From the NCBI GenBank assembly GCA_029246385.1, contig JAQWNG010000043.1, positions 1 to 64,000 on the forward strand: a stretch of 64,000 nt of DNA. Reading direction: 5' to 3'. Source of the DNA: Halioglobus sp. Lineage in GTDB: Bacteria; Pseudomonadota; Gammaproteobacteria; Pseudomonadales; Halieaceae. A program made the translations under genes and the position numbers. The notes below the pieces were generated by a model. It was not told the origin of the DNA. It did not search any database and saw only the letters and a list, made by a program, of their open reading frames with translations. Numbering within the stretch: the first letter of the stretch is position 1; each line of letters starts with the position of its first letter. This document shows positions 52,946-62,329 of this stretch, in pieces.

Positions 52946-54319
52946 TTATATTTTTTCAAGATACAATGGTAGATTATCTTGGGGTTTTGGCATTGGGATC
53001 ATCATAAGTTTTGGTGCATAGCCTTCTTTTACCGTGAACCGATAGCGGCATAGAAAGTGATGCAGGAAGCATTTTATCTGCATGCTGGCAAAATGAAGGC
53101 CGATGCACTTATGGGCGCCTCCTCCAAATGGCGTGAAGGCGAAGTTATGCCTTTTGTGCTCGGAGCGAGCGGGCAAAAAGCGGTCAGGATCGAACTCATC
53201 AGGGTTGCTCCACCATGTGGGATCGCGATAATTATACAGTAAAGGCATATAAATCACTGTGTTGGGCGGGATTGTATAGCCCTCGATCTCGCATTCACGA
53301 ATACTCCTCCGCCAGGACATAGGAATTGACGGATGCAGCCGCTGGGCCTCTAACAGCACATTATCAAAATCGACCATACTCTCAAGGTCATCGTAATCGA
53401 GGTCATCTTTAGACAGGCCCTGTGACTGCTGCCGCAGGCGTTCCTGCCATTGGGGGTTTTTCGCCAGTTCCATAATGATATTGGTCAATGAGGATGCCGT
53501 AGTGTCATGAGCAGCCATTAGCAAAAAATTGATGTGGTCAACAATTTGTTGATCGCTAAAGAAACTGCCATCGGCTTGTTTCTCTTTACTCAGGTAACTC
53601 AAGAAGTCACTGCTAGAATCTGCTTCGCGGCGCTGCGGAATCAGACTTTCATAGTGCCGCTTGAGGTTGCGTAAAGCACGCTTTGCGCTGGCCCACTTTG
53701 TGCCTGGTATTTCTTTTTGAATAATACCGACCATTCCATCAAACATGTCGACAAAGTTTTGGTTAAGCATCTCAATTTCATCTTTGCTGTCGACACCAAT
53801 AAAAATACTGGCGGATGTGGTGAGCAAACACTGCTTTATATGCGGAAAGAAGGTAAAGCTATCGATGTCCCCCCATGATGGAATTTGTTTAGCGATGATG
53901 TTGTTCATTTGGAGAATATATTGCCTCATCGGTTCGGCTTTAAAAGCGGTTTGGAAAAGTCGGCGCTGAGCTTTGTGTTCCTCGAAGTCAATTAACAACA
54001 GTCCGCCTGAAAAAAATCGTCCAATGGTATTTTCAAAGGCTTTTTCATTAGAAAAGTTTCGATGTGGATCGAGGAAAATGTCTTTAACCACGTCGGGATT
54101 CGCCACAAAAATGCCCTTGCTACCGGCGATATTAAGCTTTGCAATGGCTCCATACTTCTCGCGCAGCTTGGCGGAGAGCCCTCGTAAGTCATTGAAAATC
54201 CAAGGTATATGGCCAACGATGGGCAGGCCGAATGTGCCTGGTATATGACCTAGGTCAGTACAGTCGGGCTGATTTTTGTAGTCGTATCCTGGTGGCAGGG
54301 CTTGCTGGCTGATTTTCAT
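52946..54319 (-). CDS. cytochrome P450 (CYP136/CYP120-like, intact)
   Basis: This is a complete 457-residue P450. The proline-rich start (PPGYDYKNQPD, LPIVGHIPWIF), the I-helix LLMAAHDTTASSLTN, the E-x-x-R in LEAQRLHP, and the haem loop PFGGGAHKCIGLHFA with axial Cys405 are all present. The FFSGGLLLIDFEEHKAQRR C-helix and PKPQDNLPL tail resemble mycobacterial CYP136 and cyanobacterial CYP120/animal CYP26, a clan that includes retinoid and sterol oxidases. The actual substrate is unknown. It lacks a fused reductase and needs a ferredoxin partner not in the window. It is on the same strand as, and 99 bp after, the FadD-type ligase gene, suggesting oxidation and activation of one hydrophobic substrate. 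Confidence 0.9.
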   Translation of the reverse strand: MKISQQALPPGYDYKNQPDCTDLGHIPGTFGLPIVGHIPWIFNDLRGLSAKLREKYGAIAKLNIAGSKGIFVANPDVVKDIFLDPHRNFSNEKAFENTIGRFFSGGLLLIDFEEHKAQRRLFQTAFKAEPMRQYILQMNNIIAKQIPSWGDIDSFTFFPHIKQCLLTTSASIFIGVDSKDEIEMLNQNFVDMFDGMVGIIQKEIPGTKWASAKRALRNLKRHYESLIPQRREADSSSDFLSYLSKEKQADGSFFSDQQIVDHINFLLMAAHDTTASSLTNIIMELAKNPQWQERLRQQSQGLSKDDLDYDDLESMVDFDNVLLEAQRLHPSIPMSWRRSIRECEIEGYTIPPNTVIYMPLLYNYRDPTWWSNPDEFDPDRFLPARSEHKRHNFAFTPFGGGAHKCIGLHFASMQIKCFLHHFLCRYRFTVKEGYAPKLMMIPMPKPQDNLPLYLEKI

Positions 54320-54418
54320 GGGTTATTGTTACTTCCTTAAAATGCGCACAAGGTATGGGCCTCATGCCACTTAATATGATGATATTTAGCCAAGGCTAAA
54401 TGAAACAAGCTTTGGCTA

Positions 54419-56056
54419 TTATTTCTGTGACAGATTGAGTTTTTTCAGTGCGGTTGTCTTTGCCCATCGGTAGTCTGGTTTCCCCGAAGGTGAACGAACC
54501 ACCGTATCAACCTGCAATAAATGTCGTGGCACTTTATAGCCAGCGATTGTCTTGCGGCAGTGGTCTTGAATATCCTTAAGGCTTGGCAGCGGCGCACTCG
54601 CTCGCAACGCAACCAACGCGCATACAGCACTTCCCCAGCGCTCGGAGGGAACTCCGATCACTGTGACATCAAGTATATCCGGATGGCTTTTTACCGCAGA
54701 GTCAACTTCTTCAGGAAATATTTTTTCACCACCTGAATTAATGCACTGCGATCCACGACCTAGCATTGTAATTGTCCCGTCGGCCTCAAATATCGCCGAA
54801 TCGCCACTTAGCGCATAACGTTTTCCGTCGGCAGCAATGACAAACGTTTCAGATGTTTTAACTGGGTCTTTATAGTATCCGAGGGGGATAAAGCCGGTTC
54901 GCGCGACAACCCCCTCTTTCTCGCTACCTGGTGCTAGTGCCTCAAGCGTGTCTATGTCGAGCACAGTGGCGCCTTGGCCGGGAGTGACAGTGGGCCCCCC
55001 TTTCATTAATTGGCCTTTAGCGGCCATCAGGATGCCGCCACCACCAATTTCTGAGGAGCCAATCGAATCGATGATCATCACACCGGCAAACTGCTCAAAA
55101 AATTCATCTTTAACGGTCTGTGAAAATACTACTGCGGAACTGGCCAGCAGGAAAAATGACGAGACATCAATTTTAGTTTTGAAGGATTTGTAAGCCTCTA
55201 TCAATGGGCGCGCCATCGCGTCGCCGGTAATAAACAGGCCATTGATTTTTTCCTTCTCAATCAATTTCCACGTTTTCACCGGATCAAATGTCCTGGATAG
55301 GACGACCCGGTGGCCTTCAAAACCCCGACCTATTACTGCCCATTGCGATGCTCCATGCATAAGCGGTGCTAGAGGGAACATGGTTATCTGACCGTTTTCT
55401 CCTCGCTTCACGACGTCCAGTGGGCTAGTGACTACGTCGCCCGTGGTCTGGTCAACACCGCCTCCAAGCGCGAAAAAAACATCCTCTTGACGCCACACTA
55501 CGCCCTTGGGCATGCCGGTAGTGCCGCCAGTGTAGATAATATAATGATCGTCACCCGAGCGCTGGGGGAAGTCTCTTTTGGTGGAGCTTGCGGCCATTGC
55601 TGACTCATAATCAATGTATTGAATGCCGTTTATGCTTGCATTGCTGCGATCGTCAATGACCACCGTGTGACGCAACTCTGGCAGGCTACTGATAACATTG
55701 ACGACACGTGGTATAAATTCTCTGGCAACAACTAGTGCCTTTAGATCAGCGTTGTTAAAAATGTAAGCCAACTCATCTTCGACATAGCGGAAATTGATAT
55801 TGATCCACACTGCGCGAATTTTGAACACGGCCCACAGCGTTTCAACCCATTCCATGCAGTTATAGGCATAGATGCCGACATGGTCACCGGGTCGCACGCC
55901 CTGAGCATGCAAATGGTGCGCAAGACGATTTGCACGTTCTTCCATCTCCCTAAACGTGCATCGCTTTTCATCAGCAACGAGATATTCACGTTCTGCGTAG
56001 CGGTCTACCGCAAGCTCAAAGACATCAGCGAGGTTGTAACATGGCGTTGTCTGCAT
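54419..56056 (-). CDS. FadD19/FadD3-type acyl-CoA synthetase
   Basis: This 545-residue ANL ligase carries YTGGTTGMPKGVVWRQEDVFF (~170-190), the P-loop and following segment distinctive of FadD17/FadD19-like enzymes of steroid side-chain degradation, then DSIGSSEIGGGG, the hinge YALSGDSAIFEADGTITMLGRGSQCINSGGEKI, and the catalytic Lys in SGKPDYRWAK. It should attach CoA to a sterol-type or branched carboxylic acid using ATP. The start is the ATG after GCGGAGAAAAT. The P450 gene follows on the same strand at 99 bp, making an oxidise-then-activate pair plausible. Confidence 0.86.
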   Translation of the reverse strand: MQTTPCYNLADVFELAVDRYAEREYLVADEKRCTFREMEERANRLAHHLHAQGVRPGDHVGIYAYNCMEWVETLWAVFKIRAVWININFRYVEDELAYIFNNADLKALVVAREFIPRVVNVISSLPELRHTVVIDDRSNASINGIQYIDYESAMAASSTKRDFPQRSGDDHYIIYTGGTTGMPKGVVWRQEDVFFALGGGVDQTTGDVVTSPLDVVKRGENGQITMFPLAPLMHGASQWAVIGRGFEGHRVVLSRTFDPVKTWKLIEKEKINGLFITGDAMARPLIEAYKSFKTKIDVSSFFLLASSAVVFSQTVKDEFFEQFAGVMIIDSIGSSEIGGGGILMAAKGQLMKGGPTVTPGQGATVLDIDTLEALAPGSEKEGVVARTGFIPLGYYKDPVKTSETFVIAADGKRYALSGDSAIFEADGTITMLGRGSQCINSGGEKIFPEEVDSAVKSHPDILDVTVIGVPSERWGSAVCALVALRASAPLPSLKDIQDHCRKTIAGYKVPRHLLQVDTVVRSPSGKPDYRWAKTTALKKLNLSQK

Positions 56057-56266
56057 ATTTTCTCCGCGTGGATTCTGATCACAGACTAGCCTTTTCAATT
56101 CGATCAAGCACCATCAAACGCAATTAATATACCTTGTAAGCCCCTGGAGTGTGGGAAGTCGCACCATCGAAACTTGTTTTATCTAACTAATCGACAAGCC
56201 GGCGATTTATGCGAAAGGCGCTATATTGATGTAATATCACTTATCCAAACGGCAACGGAGTATCAC

Positions 56267-57010
56267 GTGTTAAAAGCACTATTTCTCGACTTAGATGATA
56301 CGTTGTGCGACACGTTTAGCGCCAACGAGCAAGCCAAGCAGCTAATGGCAGCCGCGCTGGAGGAAACGTACGGGGTGCAATTCGACGGACAAGGCTTTTC
56401 TCAGGCTTATATGCATGGCATATATCGTAATTGGACCGATAAGCAGCGCGCAGCCTACACGCCTATTATCGCGGAACACAGTGAAAGCGTGTTCCGCGTG
56501 CAGTTAATTCGCGACTTGTTGGCAGAACGGGACGTGAAGAATGTGAGCGATGTGCAGGCTGAAGCGATCCAGTATAAGTTTGATCGGGATCGTTTGGAGG
56601 CATTTGAGTTTTATCCGGGAATCAGTGATTTTTTGCTCAAGGCTCGAAGTCTGTTCACGTTAGTCGTGATTACGAATGGGCCGGAGTATTCACAGATACC
56701 CAAGGTGGAAACGGTCAATCTGGCTGCGCATGTCGATCACATTATCATTGGTGGACAGGAGCCAGAACAGAAGCCAGCCCGTTCGATATTTGATAAAGCG
56801 CTTAAACTTGCAGCTTGCGAAGCGCATGAAGCGATTCACGTGGGCGATAATTTAGCTGCCGACATTGTTGGGGCGCACAATAGCGGCATCACTTCTGTGT
56901 GGATCCAGCATCAACAGCCACTGGACGCTGAGCTAGGCATTAATCCAAACCATACGGTATTACATCCGCGTGAAATACCGGCGTTGATTCGTCAGTTACA
57001 TCGCGATTAA
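56267..57010 (+). CDS. HAD-superfamily phosphatase (5'-nucleotidase YjjG-like)
   Basis: This 247-residue HAD hydrolase has motif I FLDLDDTLCDT with both catalytic Asp residues, motif II VVITNGPEYSQIPK, motif III Lys in QEPEQKPARSIFDKAL, and motif IV IHVGDNLAADIVGAHNSGI. The alpha-helical C1 cap and overall pattern fit YjjG/HAD-IA phosphatases that dephosphorylate nucleotides or small phosphates. The start is the GTG at 56267, seven bases after CGGAG; the longer frame to 56174 has no ribosome site. It overlaps tail-to-tail by 4 bp with the RND pump gene on the other strand. Confidence 0.88.
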   Translation: MLKALFLDLDDTLCDTFSANEQAKQLMAAALEETYGVQFDGQGFSQAYMHGIYRNWTDKQRAAYTPIIAEHSESVFRVQLIRDLLAERDVKNVSDVQAEAIQYKFDRDRLEAFEFYPGISDFLLKARSLFTLVVITNGPEYSQIPKVETVNLAAHVDHIIIGGQEPEQKPARSIFDKALKLAACEAHEAIHVGDNLAADIVGAHNSGITSVWIQHQQPLDAELGINPNHTVLHPREIPALIRQLHRD

Positions 57011-60000
57011 GCGCGTGAGAATTTCGCGCGGATATCCTGCTCCACCATGTATAATACCGGCAGCAGAACGAGGGATACGAGCCCGCCAAACACAATGCCC
57101 CATGCCATACTCATGACCATCGGGGTTATATAGCTGTTTTCACCCATGATCCCGTAAGCCGTAGGAAATAGACCGACGGCCGTCGTGACGGAGGTGATGA
57201 GAATTGGCCTGAACCGACGATGGGCTACGCCTGCCACTTCAGTCACGGATAAAGGCATACCTCGCTCACGACGCTCTTCGTTAATTGTGTGCAGCAGCAC
57301 TAGTGAGTCGTTGACCAATACACCTACCAGTCCTATGACTCCGGTTATTGCCATCATTCCTAAAGATAAGCCCTGCAAGCTGTAACACAGTATTACGCCT
57401 ACTAGGCCGAAAGGTATACACAGCATGATTAGCAATGGCTGCGACAGGGAATTGAACAAAATAACCAATACAGCAAAAATTGACAGCAGGCAGATAAACG
57501 CTGCGGTCCCTAAGTCTCCAAGGGCCTCTGACTGTTCTTCCATTTCGCCCCCTTGGTTCACGCGCAGTTGCGGATAGATGTCGTTCCAATGCTGCAGTGC
57601 AATCCACTGGGAAAGTTCCGCATTGATCTGTTGCACACTGGTTTGGTCAGAATCGATTTCACCGTACACCGTGACCGTGCGCTTACCGAGATAATGTTTG
57701 ATATCTGCTTCTCCCGGATGCAGCGAAAAGTTTGCAACTGCGTTCAGGTAAATTGCCTGCCCGTAATCATTGACCACGGCTAAACTCTCAAGCGTTTGTA
57801 GTTTGCCCGCGGCCGCTAACGGCAGTTGCAAGCGATAGCTTACGCGCTCATCCAATGTCTGCAACTCATCGACTACGAGGCCATCTACGGCGATTCGCAT
57901 CGCCGTAATCAGATGCTCCATTGTTAATCCACGCGCTGTCAGAAGTGCATGATTAACCTCTAGTTCAATCACATCCTTGCCCGGGGTGGCGCTAGTCCAG
58001 GTATTTGTAACCGCCGAGTGAGCACGTAAAAAATTGCCAATATGGTCGGCCACGTCGTAGCGTTCATCGCCGCTGCTGATGACCTCCACCTGAATTGGTT
58101 TTCCGGCAACGGGAACGTCGGTCTGAGCCTGCACGACCAACGATTTAAAACCGGGTCGTTGTGCGGCCCAGTCCTGCATTTTACGCACAACGTCGTAGGT
58201 GTTGGTGTTCCCTGAGCGTCGTCCTAGTGGCTCTAGCTGCAATGCGATTAGAGCCCATGCATGGTTTCGACCCTCAGTAGCGCCATAGAAATCTGTATCG
58301 TGGTGGCCAATCTGGCTAGTAATAGCCAACAAGTCTTCCGCGACTACAAACTGACGCAGGTCTTTTTCTAGTTGCGACACTGCAGCCACTGTTTGGTCAA
58401 AGCGGCTGCCCACCGGCAACTCGACTTTTACATGCACCGTATCGATATCGATATCGGGGAATAGACTGAATTTAATGGTAAGTGCACCGAGCGTCATTAC
58501 GGCGATAAACATGATTAAAAATAATACTAGGGTGCGATAGCGATGCCGTAACCAGACAGTGATAGCGCGATGGTAAAACGCATGTAAACGGTCAAATGTG
58601 GGACGAGCTGGATCCTTCGCGCGCATAGGGACGCCAGCCAAATGGCTGGGCAACAGGCAAAGGCTTTCAAACAGCGAAGCGCACAATAATATTATGACGC
58701 TTGCAGGAAGGAACCACATAAATTCGCCACTGATGCCGCCGAGAAAAAGTAGTGGAATGAATGCCAGCATAGTGGTGAGGGCGCTAAAAATGACCGGCTG
58801 AGAGACTTGCGTCGCGCCCTGAATGCTCGCCTGCCTACGATCCATACCGGCACTGCGCAGTCGCTGTGTATTTTCGCTGACCACGACTGCGTCGTCGACT
58901 AGAACGCCCATAATTAGAATGATGGCCGTTAGACTCATGGCATTTATGGTCACATCAATCGATGCCATCAGTAGGAAAGCGAGGCAAACAGCAAAGGGAA
59001 TGCCAAGAGTCACCCACAGGGCGAAGCGCACTTGTAAGAAGTAGCACAACAGCAGTAATACCGACATCAGCCCCAGCAATGCGTTGCCTCCAAGTACGTC
59101 CAGCATGTTCACAGTTAGCCGTGAAATATCTGCCACCATCACTAATTCTACGCCCTGTGGCAGCGATACGCTGTCTGCAAACGCGCGCACATTAGCCGCG
59201 GTATGAAGCTCATCTGAAAGGGTTTTTTTACGCGCCTGTAGAGCAATGCTCAAGCGGCCATTGACCCGAGTTTGTACGTCCCAATCCTCATAGTCACTGA
59301 CAAACGTTGCCACATCTCGCAGCAATACGGTGTTGCCGGGGGCACCCGATCGCACCACGACGGTTTCTATGTCACGCGGATCATGGAACTGGCCTACAGC
59401 TATGATATTCTTCTCTGTCACGAATGAATCGACAGCGCCGCCACTATCACGCTTATTGCGTGCGCGAATCGCCGTTATAATTTCGTTGTGACTGATGCCT
59501 AATTTGGCCAATTTTGCTGAATTCAGCATGATGCGCACTTCTGGTCGACGGTAGCCGCGTTTTTCCACGCTGGCGATACCCTCCACTTCGCGCAGGCCAT
59601 CAGCTACATTGCGAGCAACATCGCGCAACAGAGCCTCCGGTACATCACCCGTTACGTGCACCTCCATCACGGGTGTCACCAGAGTTGAAAGTTCTTCAAT
59701 CCTGGGTTTTTCTAGTAAGTCCTGCGGCAAGCGCGTAAAGGCACGGTCAACAGCTTGTTGAATATTGCGCATGATCTCTTGTTTCTCTGCTGCGTCCAGA
59801 TCGAGGCTAACAGTAATAACTGATAGGTTTTCCATGCTGTTGGAGTAGACCTTTTTAACGCCTTCTACCTCCAACAATTCCTCTTCCAGCGGCAGTGTGA
59901 TGGCCAGTTCGATCTCCTCCGGTCCGGCGCCGGCTTTTATCGTGGTGATGTTCACCACGCCCATATCAACAGCGGGATTGTATTCATAACGCATGTCAGC

Positions 60001-60090
60001 AATGGTAAGAAAACCCATGGCGAATACCATCACCATGATCATGGTGACGACCAGCGGCCTATCGACGAACCAGCGTGTAAGTTGTCGCAT
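57007..60090 (-). CDS. RND-family efflux pump permease (HAE-1-like)
   Basis: This 1027-residue inner-membrane RND pump has twelve predicted helices and two large periplasmic loops. Helix 4 has GVLVDDAVVVSENTQ, containing the proton-relay Asp pair, and helix 10 has ITGVIGLVGVLVNDSLVLL. The N-terminal MRQLTRWFVDRPLVVTMIM and the overall length fit multidrug or lipophile exporters of the AcrB/MexF class. It is the second gene of a two-gene operon after the membrane-fusion protein (5-bp gap). No outer-membrane factor is adjacent; a TolC elsewhere must serve it. Cargo unknown, likely hydrophobic. Confidence 0.93.
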   Translation of the reverse strand: MRQLTRWFVDRPLVVTMIMVMVFAMGFLTIADMRYEYNPAVDMGVVNITTIKAGAGPEEIELAITLPLEEELLEVEGVKKVYSNSMENLSVITVSLDLDAAEKQEIMRNIQQAVDRAFTRLPQDLLEKPRIEELSTLVTPVMEVHVTGDVPEALLRDVARNVADGLREVEGIASVEKRGYRRPEVRIMLNSAKLAKLGISHNEIITAIRARNKRDSGGAVDSFVTEKNIIAVGQFHDPRDIETVVVRSGAPGNTVLLRDVATFVSDYEDWDVQTRVNGRLSIALQARKKTLSDELHTAANVRAFADSVSLPQGVELVMVADISRLTVNMLDVLGGNALLGLMSVLLLLCYFLQVRFALWVTLGIPFAVCLAFLLMASIDVTINAMSLTAIILIMGVLVDDAVVVSENTQRLRSAGMDRRQASIQGATQVSQPVIFSALTTMLAFIPLLFLGGISGEFMWFLPASVIILLCASLFESLCLLPSHLAGVPMRAKDPARPTFDRLHAFYHRAITVWLRHRYRTLVLFLIMFIAVMTLGALTIKFSLFPDIDIDTVHVKVELPVGSRFDQTVAAVSQLEKDLRQFVVAEDLLAITSQIGHHDTDFYGATEGRNHAWALIALQLEPLGRRSGNTNTYDVVRKMQDWAAQRPGFKSLVVQAQTDVPVAGKPIQVEVISSGDERYDVADHIGNFLRAHSAVTNTWTSATPGKDVIELEVNHALLTARGLTMEHLITAMRIAVDGLVVDELQTLDERVSYRLQLPLAAAGKLQTLESLAVVNDYGQAIYLNAVANFSLHPGEADIKHYLGKRTVTVYGEIDSDQTSVQQINAELSQWIALQHWNDIYPQLRVNQGGEMEEQSEALGDLGTAAFICLLSIFAVLVILFNSLSQPLLIMLCIPFGLVGVILCYSLQGLSLGMMAITGVIGLVGVLVNDSLVLLHTINEERRERGMPLSVTEVAGVAHRRFRPILITSVTTAVGLFPTAYGIMGENSYITPMVMSMAWGIVFGGLVSLVLLPVLYMVEQDIRAKFSRA

Positions 60091-60095
60091 AACGA

Positions 60096-61256
60096 TTAAT
60101 CTTCGCTTCGAATACCGACGGTTGTACCGTCCAGCAGCCGTTCCTGGCCGCTGATAACCACCAGGTCGCCTGGTGCAACCCCGTCGAGAATATGCAGCCG
60201 TTGGCCAAATCCTGCCGCCAACATTGGCTCGCGCAGTCGCGCAACGCTGTGTTGTGCGTCTTCCTCCACAATAAACACCACGCGTCGACGATTTCGATCC
60301 ACTAGCGCTGATTCTGGTAACAGCAAGACATTGGGTATGTTGATGCCCTCGAGGACAGCGGTTGCAGTCATACCGGGTCGCAAGGCGTCGGTTTGATTAG
60401 TGAGAGTAAGCTTTACTGGAAAGTTGCCTGTATCGGGGTCTGCACTAACACCTACCCACTCTATGCTGGCCTGAAATTCTCTGCCAGCCAGTCCAGCGGC
60501 GATGATTCGCGCTTCACCTCCCGCCACAATATGATGGATATCGGTTTCGCTGACCCAAGTATGTACGCGCAACCCTTGGGTCGCCTGCAGGGTAATAAGG
60601 CTCGCACCGGCAGTTACAGCTTCGCCAACCTCCACAGCCTGTTTATCGACAAGACCGGCTGTCGGGCTATAAAGTCGGGTGTCGGCCAGTTCGCGCTCAG
60701 CCAGCTGCTGGCTGACCAGTGCCTGCTGGTACGTTGCTGTGGCAGTATCGACGGCTAGCAGCGCATTATCGAGCACTTCCTTGGAGATAGTCTTCTGTTC
60801 GGAAAGATTGCGGCGGCGTTGCAGTTTAAGTCGGGCCTCGTCTAGCGCGGCACGAGCGCCATTGATCTGTTGACCGGCCTGCTGCAGCGCTAGCCCTTGT
60901 TTCTGTGAATCCAGTTCTAATAGCAACTGTCCGGCTTTGACCTCGTCTCCCTCGTTGACGTGCACGGCCTCTACCGTGCCAGATAGTTCCGCCGCAATAT
61001 TGACTTCTTCCTGCGCCTCCACGACGCCAAACGTGCGGATACTGCCCTGCCAGACTTGGGTTTTGAGTTCTTGCACAGTAACGTCCACTACCTGCGCAGC
61101 AGTTGGCCCCTCTGTTGCGGGCGCAAACTCGTCCTCTGAGCAGGCGACGAGTGCCAGCGGTAAGGCGATCAGGAGCGATGAGCGGAGATATGCAGGCCAG
61201 GTATTACCTCGAATTCGACGGGTATCTCTCCTGAACATTATTGATCTAATAGTCAA
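60096..61256 (-). CDS. RND efflux membrane-fusion (periplasmic adaptor) lipoprotein
   Basis: This 386-residue HlyD/AcrA-type adaptor has a lipoprotein signal (LALVACSEDE, Cys ~39). The barrel-sandwich hybrid begins at SGTVEAVHVNEGDEVKAGQLLLELD, a coiled-coil hairpin runs ~115-180 (QQAGQQINGARAALDEARLKLQRR), and the lipoyl half returns at YSPTAGLVDKQAVEVGEAVTAG. The beta-barrel and membrane-proximal regions follow (LRPGMTATAVLEG). It links the RND permease to an outer-membrane channel. The start is most likely the TTG at 61256, eight bases after AGGAGA; an ATG at 61238 has no ribosome site. Confidence 0.9.
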   Translation of the reverse strand: MTIRSIMFRRDTRRIRGNTWPAYLRSSLLIALPLALVACSEDEFAPATEGPTAAQVVDVTVQELKTQVWQGSIRTFGVVEAQEEVNIAAELSGTVEAVHVNEGDEVKAGQLLLELDSQKQGLALQQAGQQINGARAALDEARLKLQRRRNLSEQKTISKEVLDNALLAVDTATATYQQALVSQQLAERELADTRLYSPTAGLVDKQAVEVGEAVTAGASLITLQATQGLRVHTWVSETDIHHIVAGGEARIIAAGLAGREFQASIEWVGVSADPDTGNFPVKLTLTNQTDALRPGMTATAVLEGINIPNVLLLPESALVDRNRRRVVFIVEEDAQHSVARLREPMLAAGFGQRLHILDGVAPGDLVVISGQERLLDGTTVGIRSED

Positions 61257-61666
61257 CGCTGCTTCTCCTGCCTGACAGTTATCTTATCGACTCTGTATCG
61301 TAACGCTTGATCGTAGAGTCCACCTAATAAAAAGATTATCATCGGGCAATAACGCAGTGACACCTGTCAAAAGGGAGCATGGTCTGAATCCCATTCGCAG
61401 TGAAGTATCCAAGGTTGTCGCAGCAGTGAGCAGGTCTTCGTAACGATCTTTATCGTTATTCTGGCGTCGCTCGTGCAGATTTGATGGTCATTATTGACCG
61501 TTTTCGCCATATATTCGCCCTGCGTGCCCCCATATTATCACCATACGCGCATAGGATTTAAGGGAAATCGCTTCAAACAGGTGTCTTCAGGCGCAAAAAT
61601 TTCTATGCAATGCATTAGGTTTTAACATCCCTGATGTTCAACCTCAGCCGCAAAAGGTAGAGAACT
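61257..61666. other. 410-bp region between the efflux operon and the interrupted gene
   Basis: No confident gene or promoter. It may contain degraded remains of the N-terminal part of the gene at 61667-62293, because that gene looks 5'-truncated, but I could not align any frame. Confidence 0.35.
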
Positions 61667-62293
61667 ATGGAAGACCAATTCGTAGTGATCACCGATGGCG
61701 AAAATTTGATGAATGTGGTGTTGTTTTGGCGTAACGATGTTCCCACAGACTGGAAGCAGTTAAAAGACGCGCCGGACCGTCGGATAGCAGGTATGTTGCC
61801 GGCAGATATGGGTGATTCCGAACTGGTTGCTCTGCAATCGGAGCAATCTGTCATTGTTATGGGCTATGGTGCGCTGGTGGTGAATAACACCCTGCGCAAC
61901 ATCCCTTGGTATTTGCCGGAGCGAGCTAGCTCGCTAATGATCAGTCTGGTTGGGAGCAATCCCGAGTATCAGCCTTACGGCGTGCAGAAATTTTTTTAGA
62001 ATTTGGCCCGACAGCGCTTAGATAATGACTGGGTAAATACTGATATTAGCTCCCCTTCTAGTGTGCCAATGGCGAGTATGGATTCCGATCGGGTCTACCT
62101 TATCGGCGCGCGTGACAATCAATGGACGTTGGAAGGACTCGATTGGGCTACCGGAGAATCTGAATTCTATTATGTTATCGGGGGGCGGCGTTACAATGTG
62201 TTATGTCCGGGGACGCTACTGGATGAGGATGGCCGTATTCACTACGGTAGCCCTTGGGGCCGTGTTCGGCTGAATACGAAGACCGAATCCTAG
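61667..62293 (+). pseudogene. unidentified gene interrupted by an in-frame TAG
   Basis: The first part (61667-61999, 110 residues) begins MEDQFVVITDGENLMNVVLF and ends GVQKFF-TAG. The same frame continues without a break through 62003-62293 (RLDNDWVNTDISSP, VYLIGARDNQWTLEGLDWATGES, ending RIHYGSPWGRVRLN). Together they read as one ~208-residue protein with a single nonsense codon at 61997-61999, easily explained by a TGG-to-TAG change. The beta-rich Trp/Gly pattern resembles the last blades of a beta-propeller. The start may also be missing. I do not recognise a named family. A sequencing error or translational readthrough is possible instead. Confidence 0.7.
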
Positions 62294-62329
62294 CCCTGAC
62301 GTGGTATGTAGGTGACTGAGGCGAGTATT

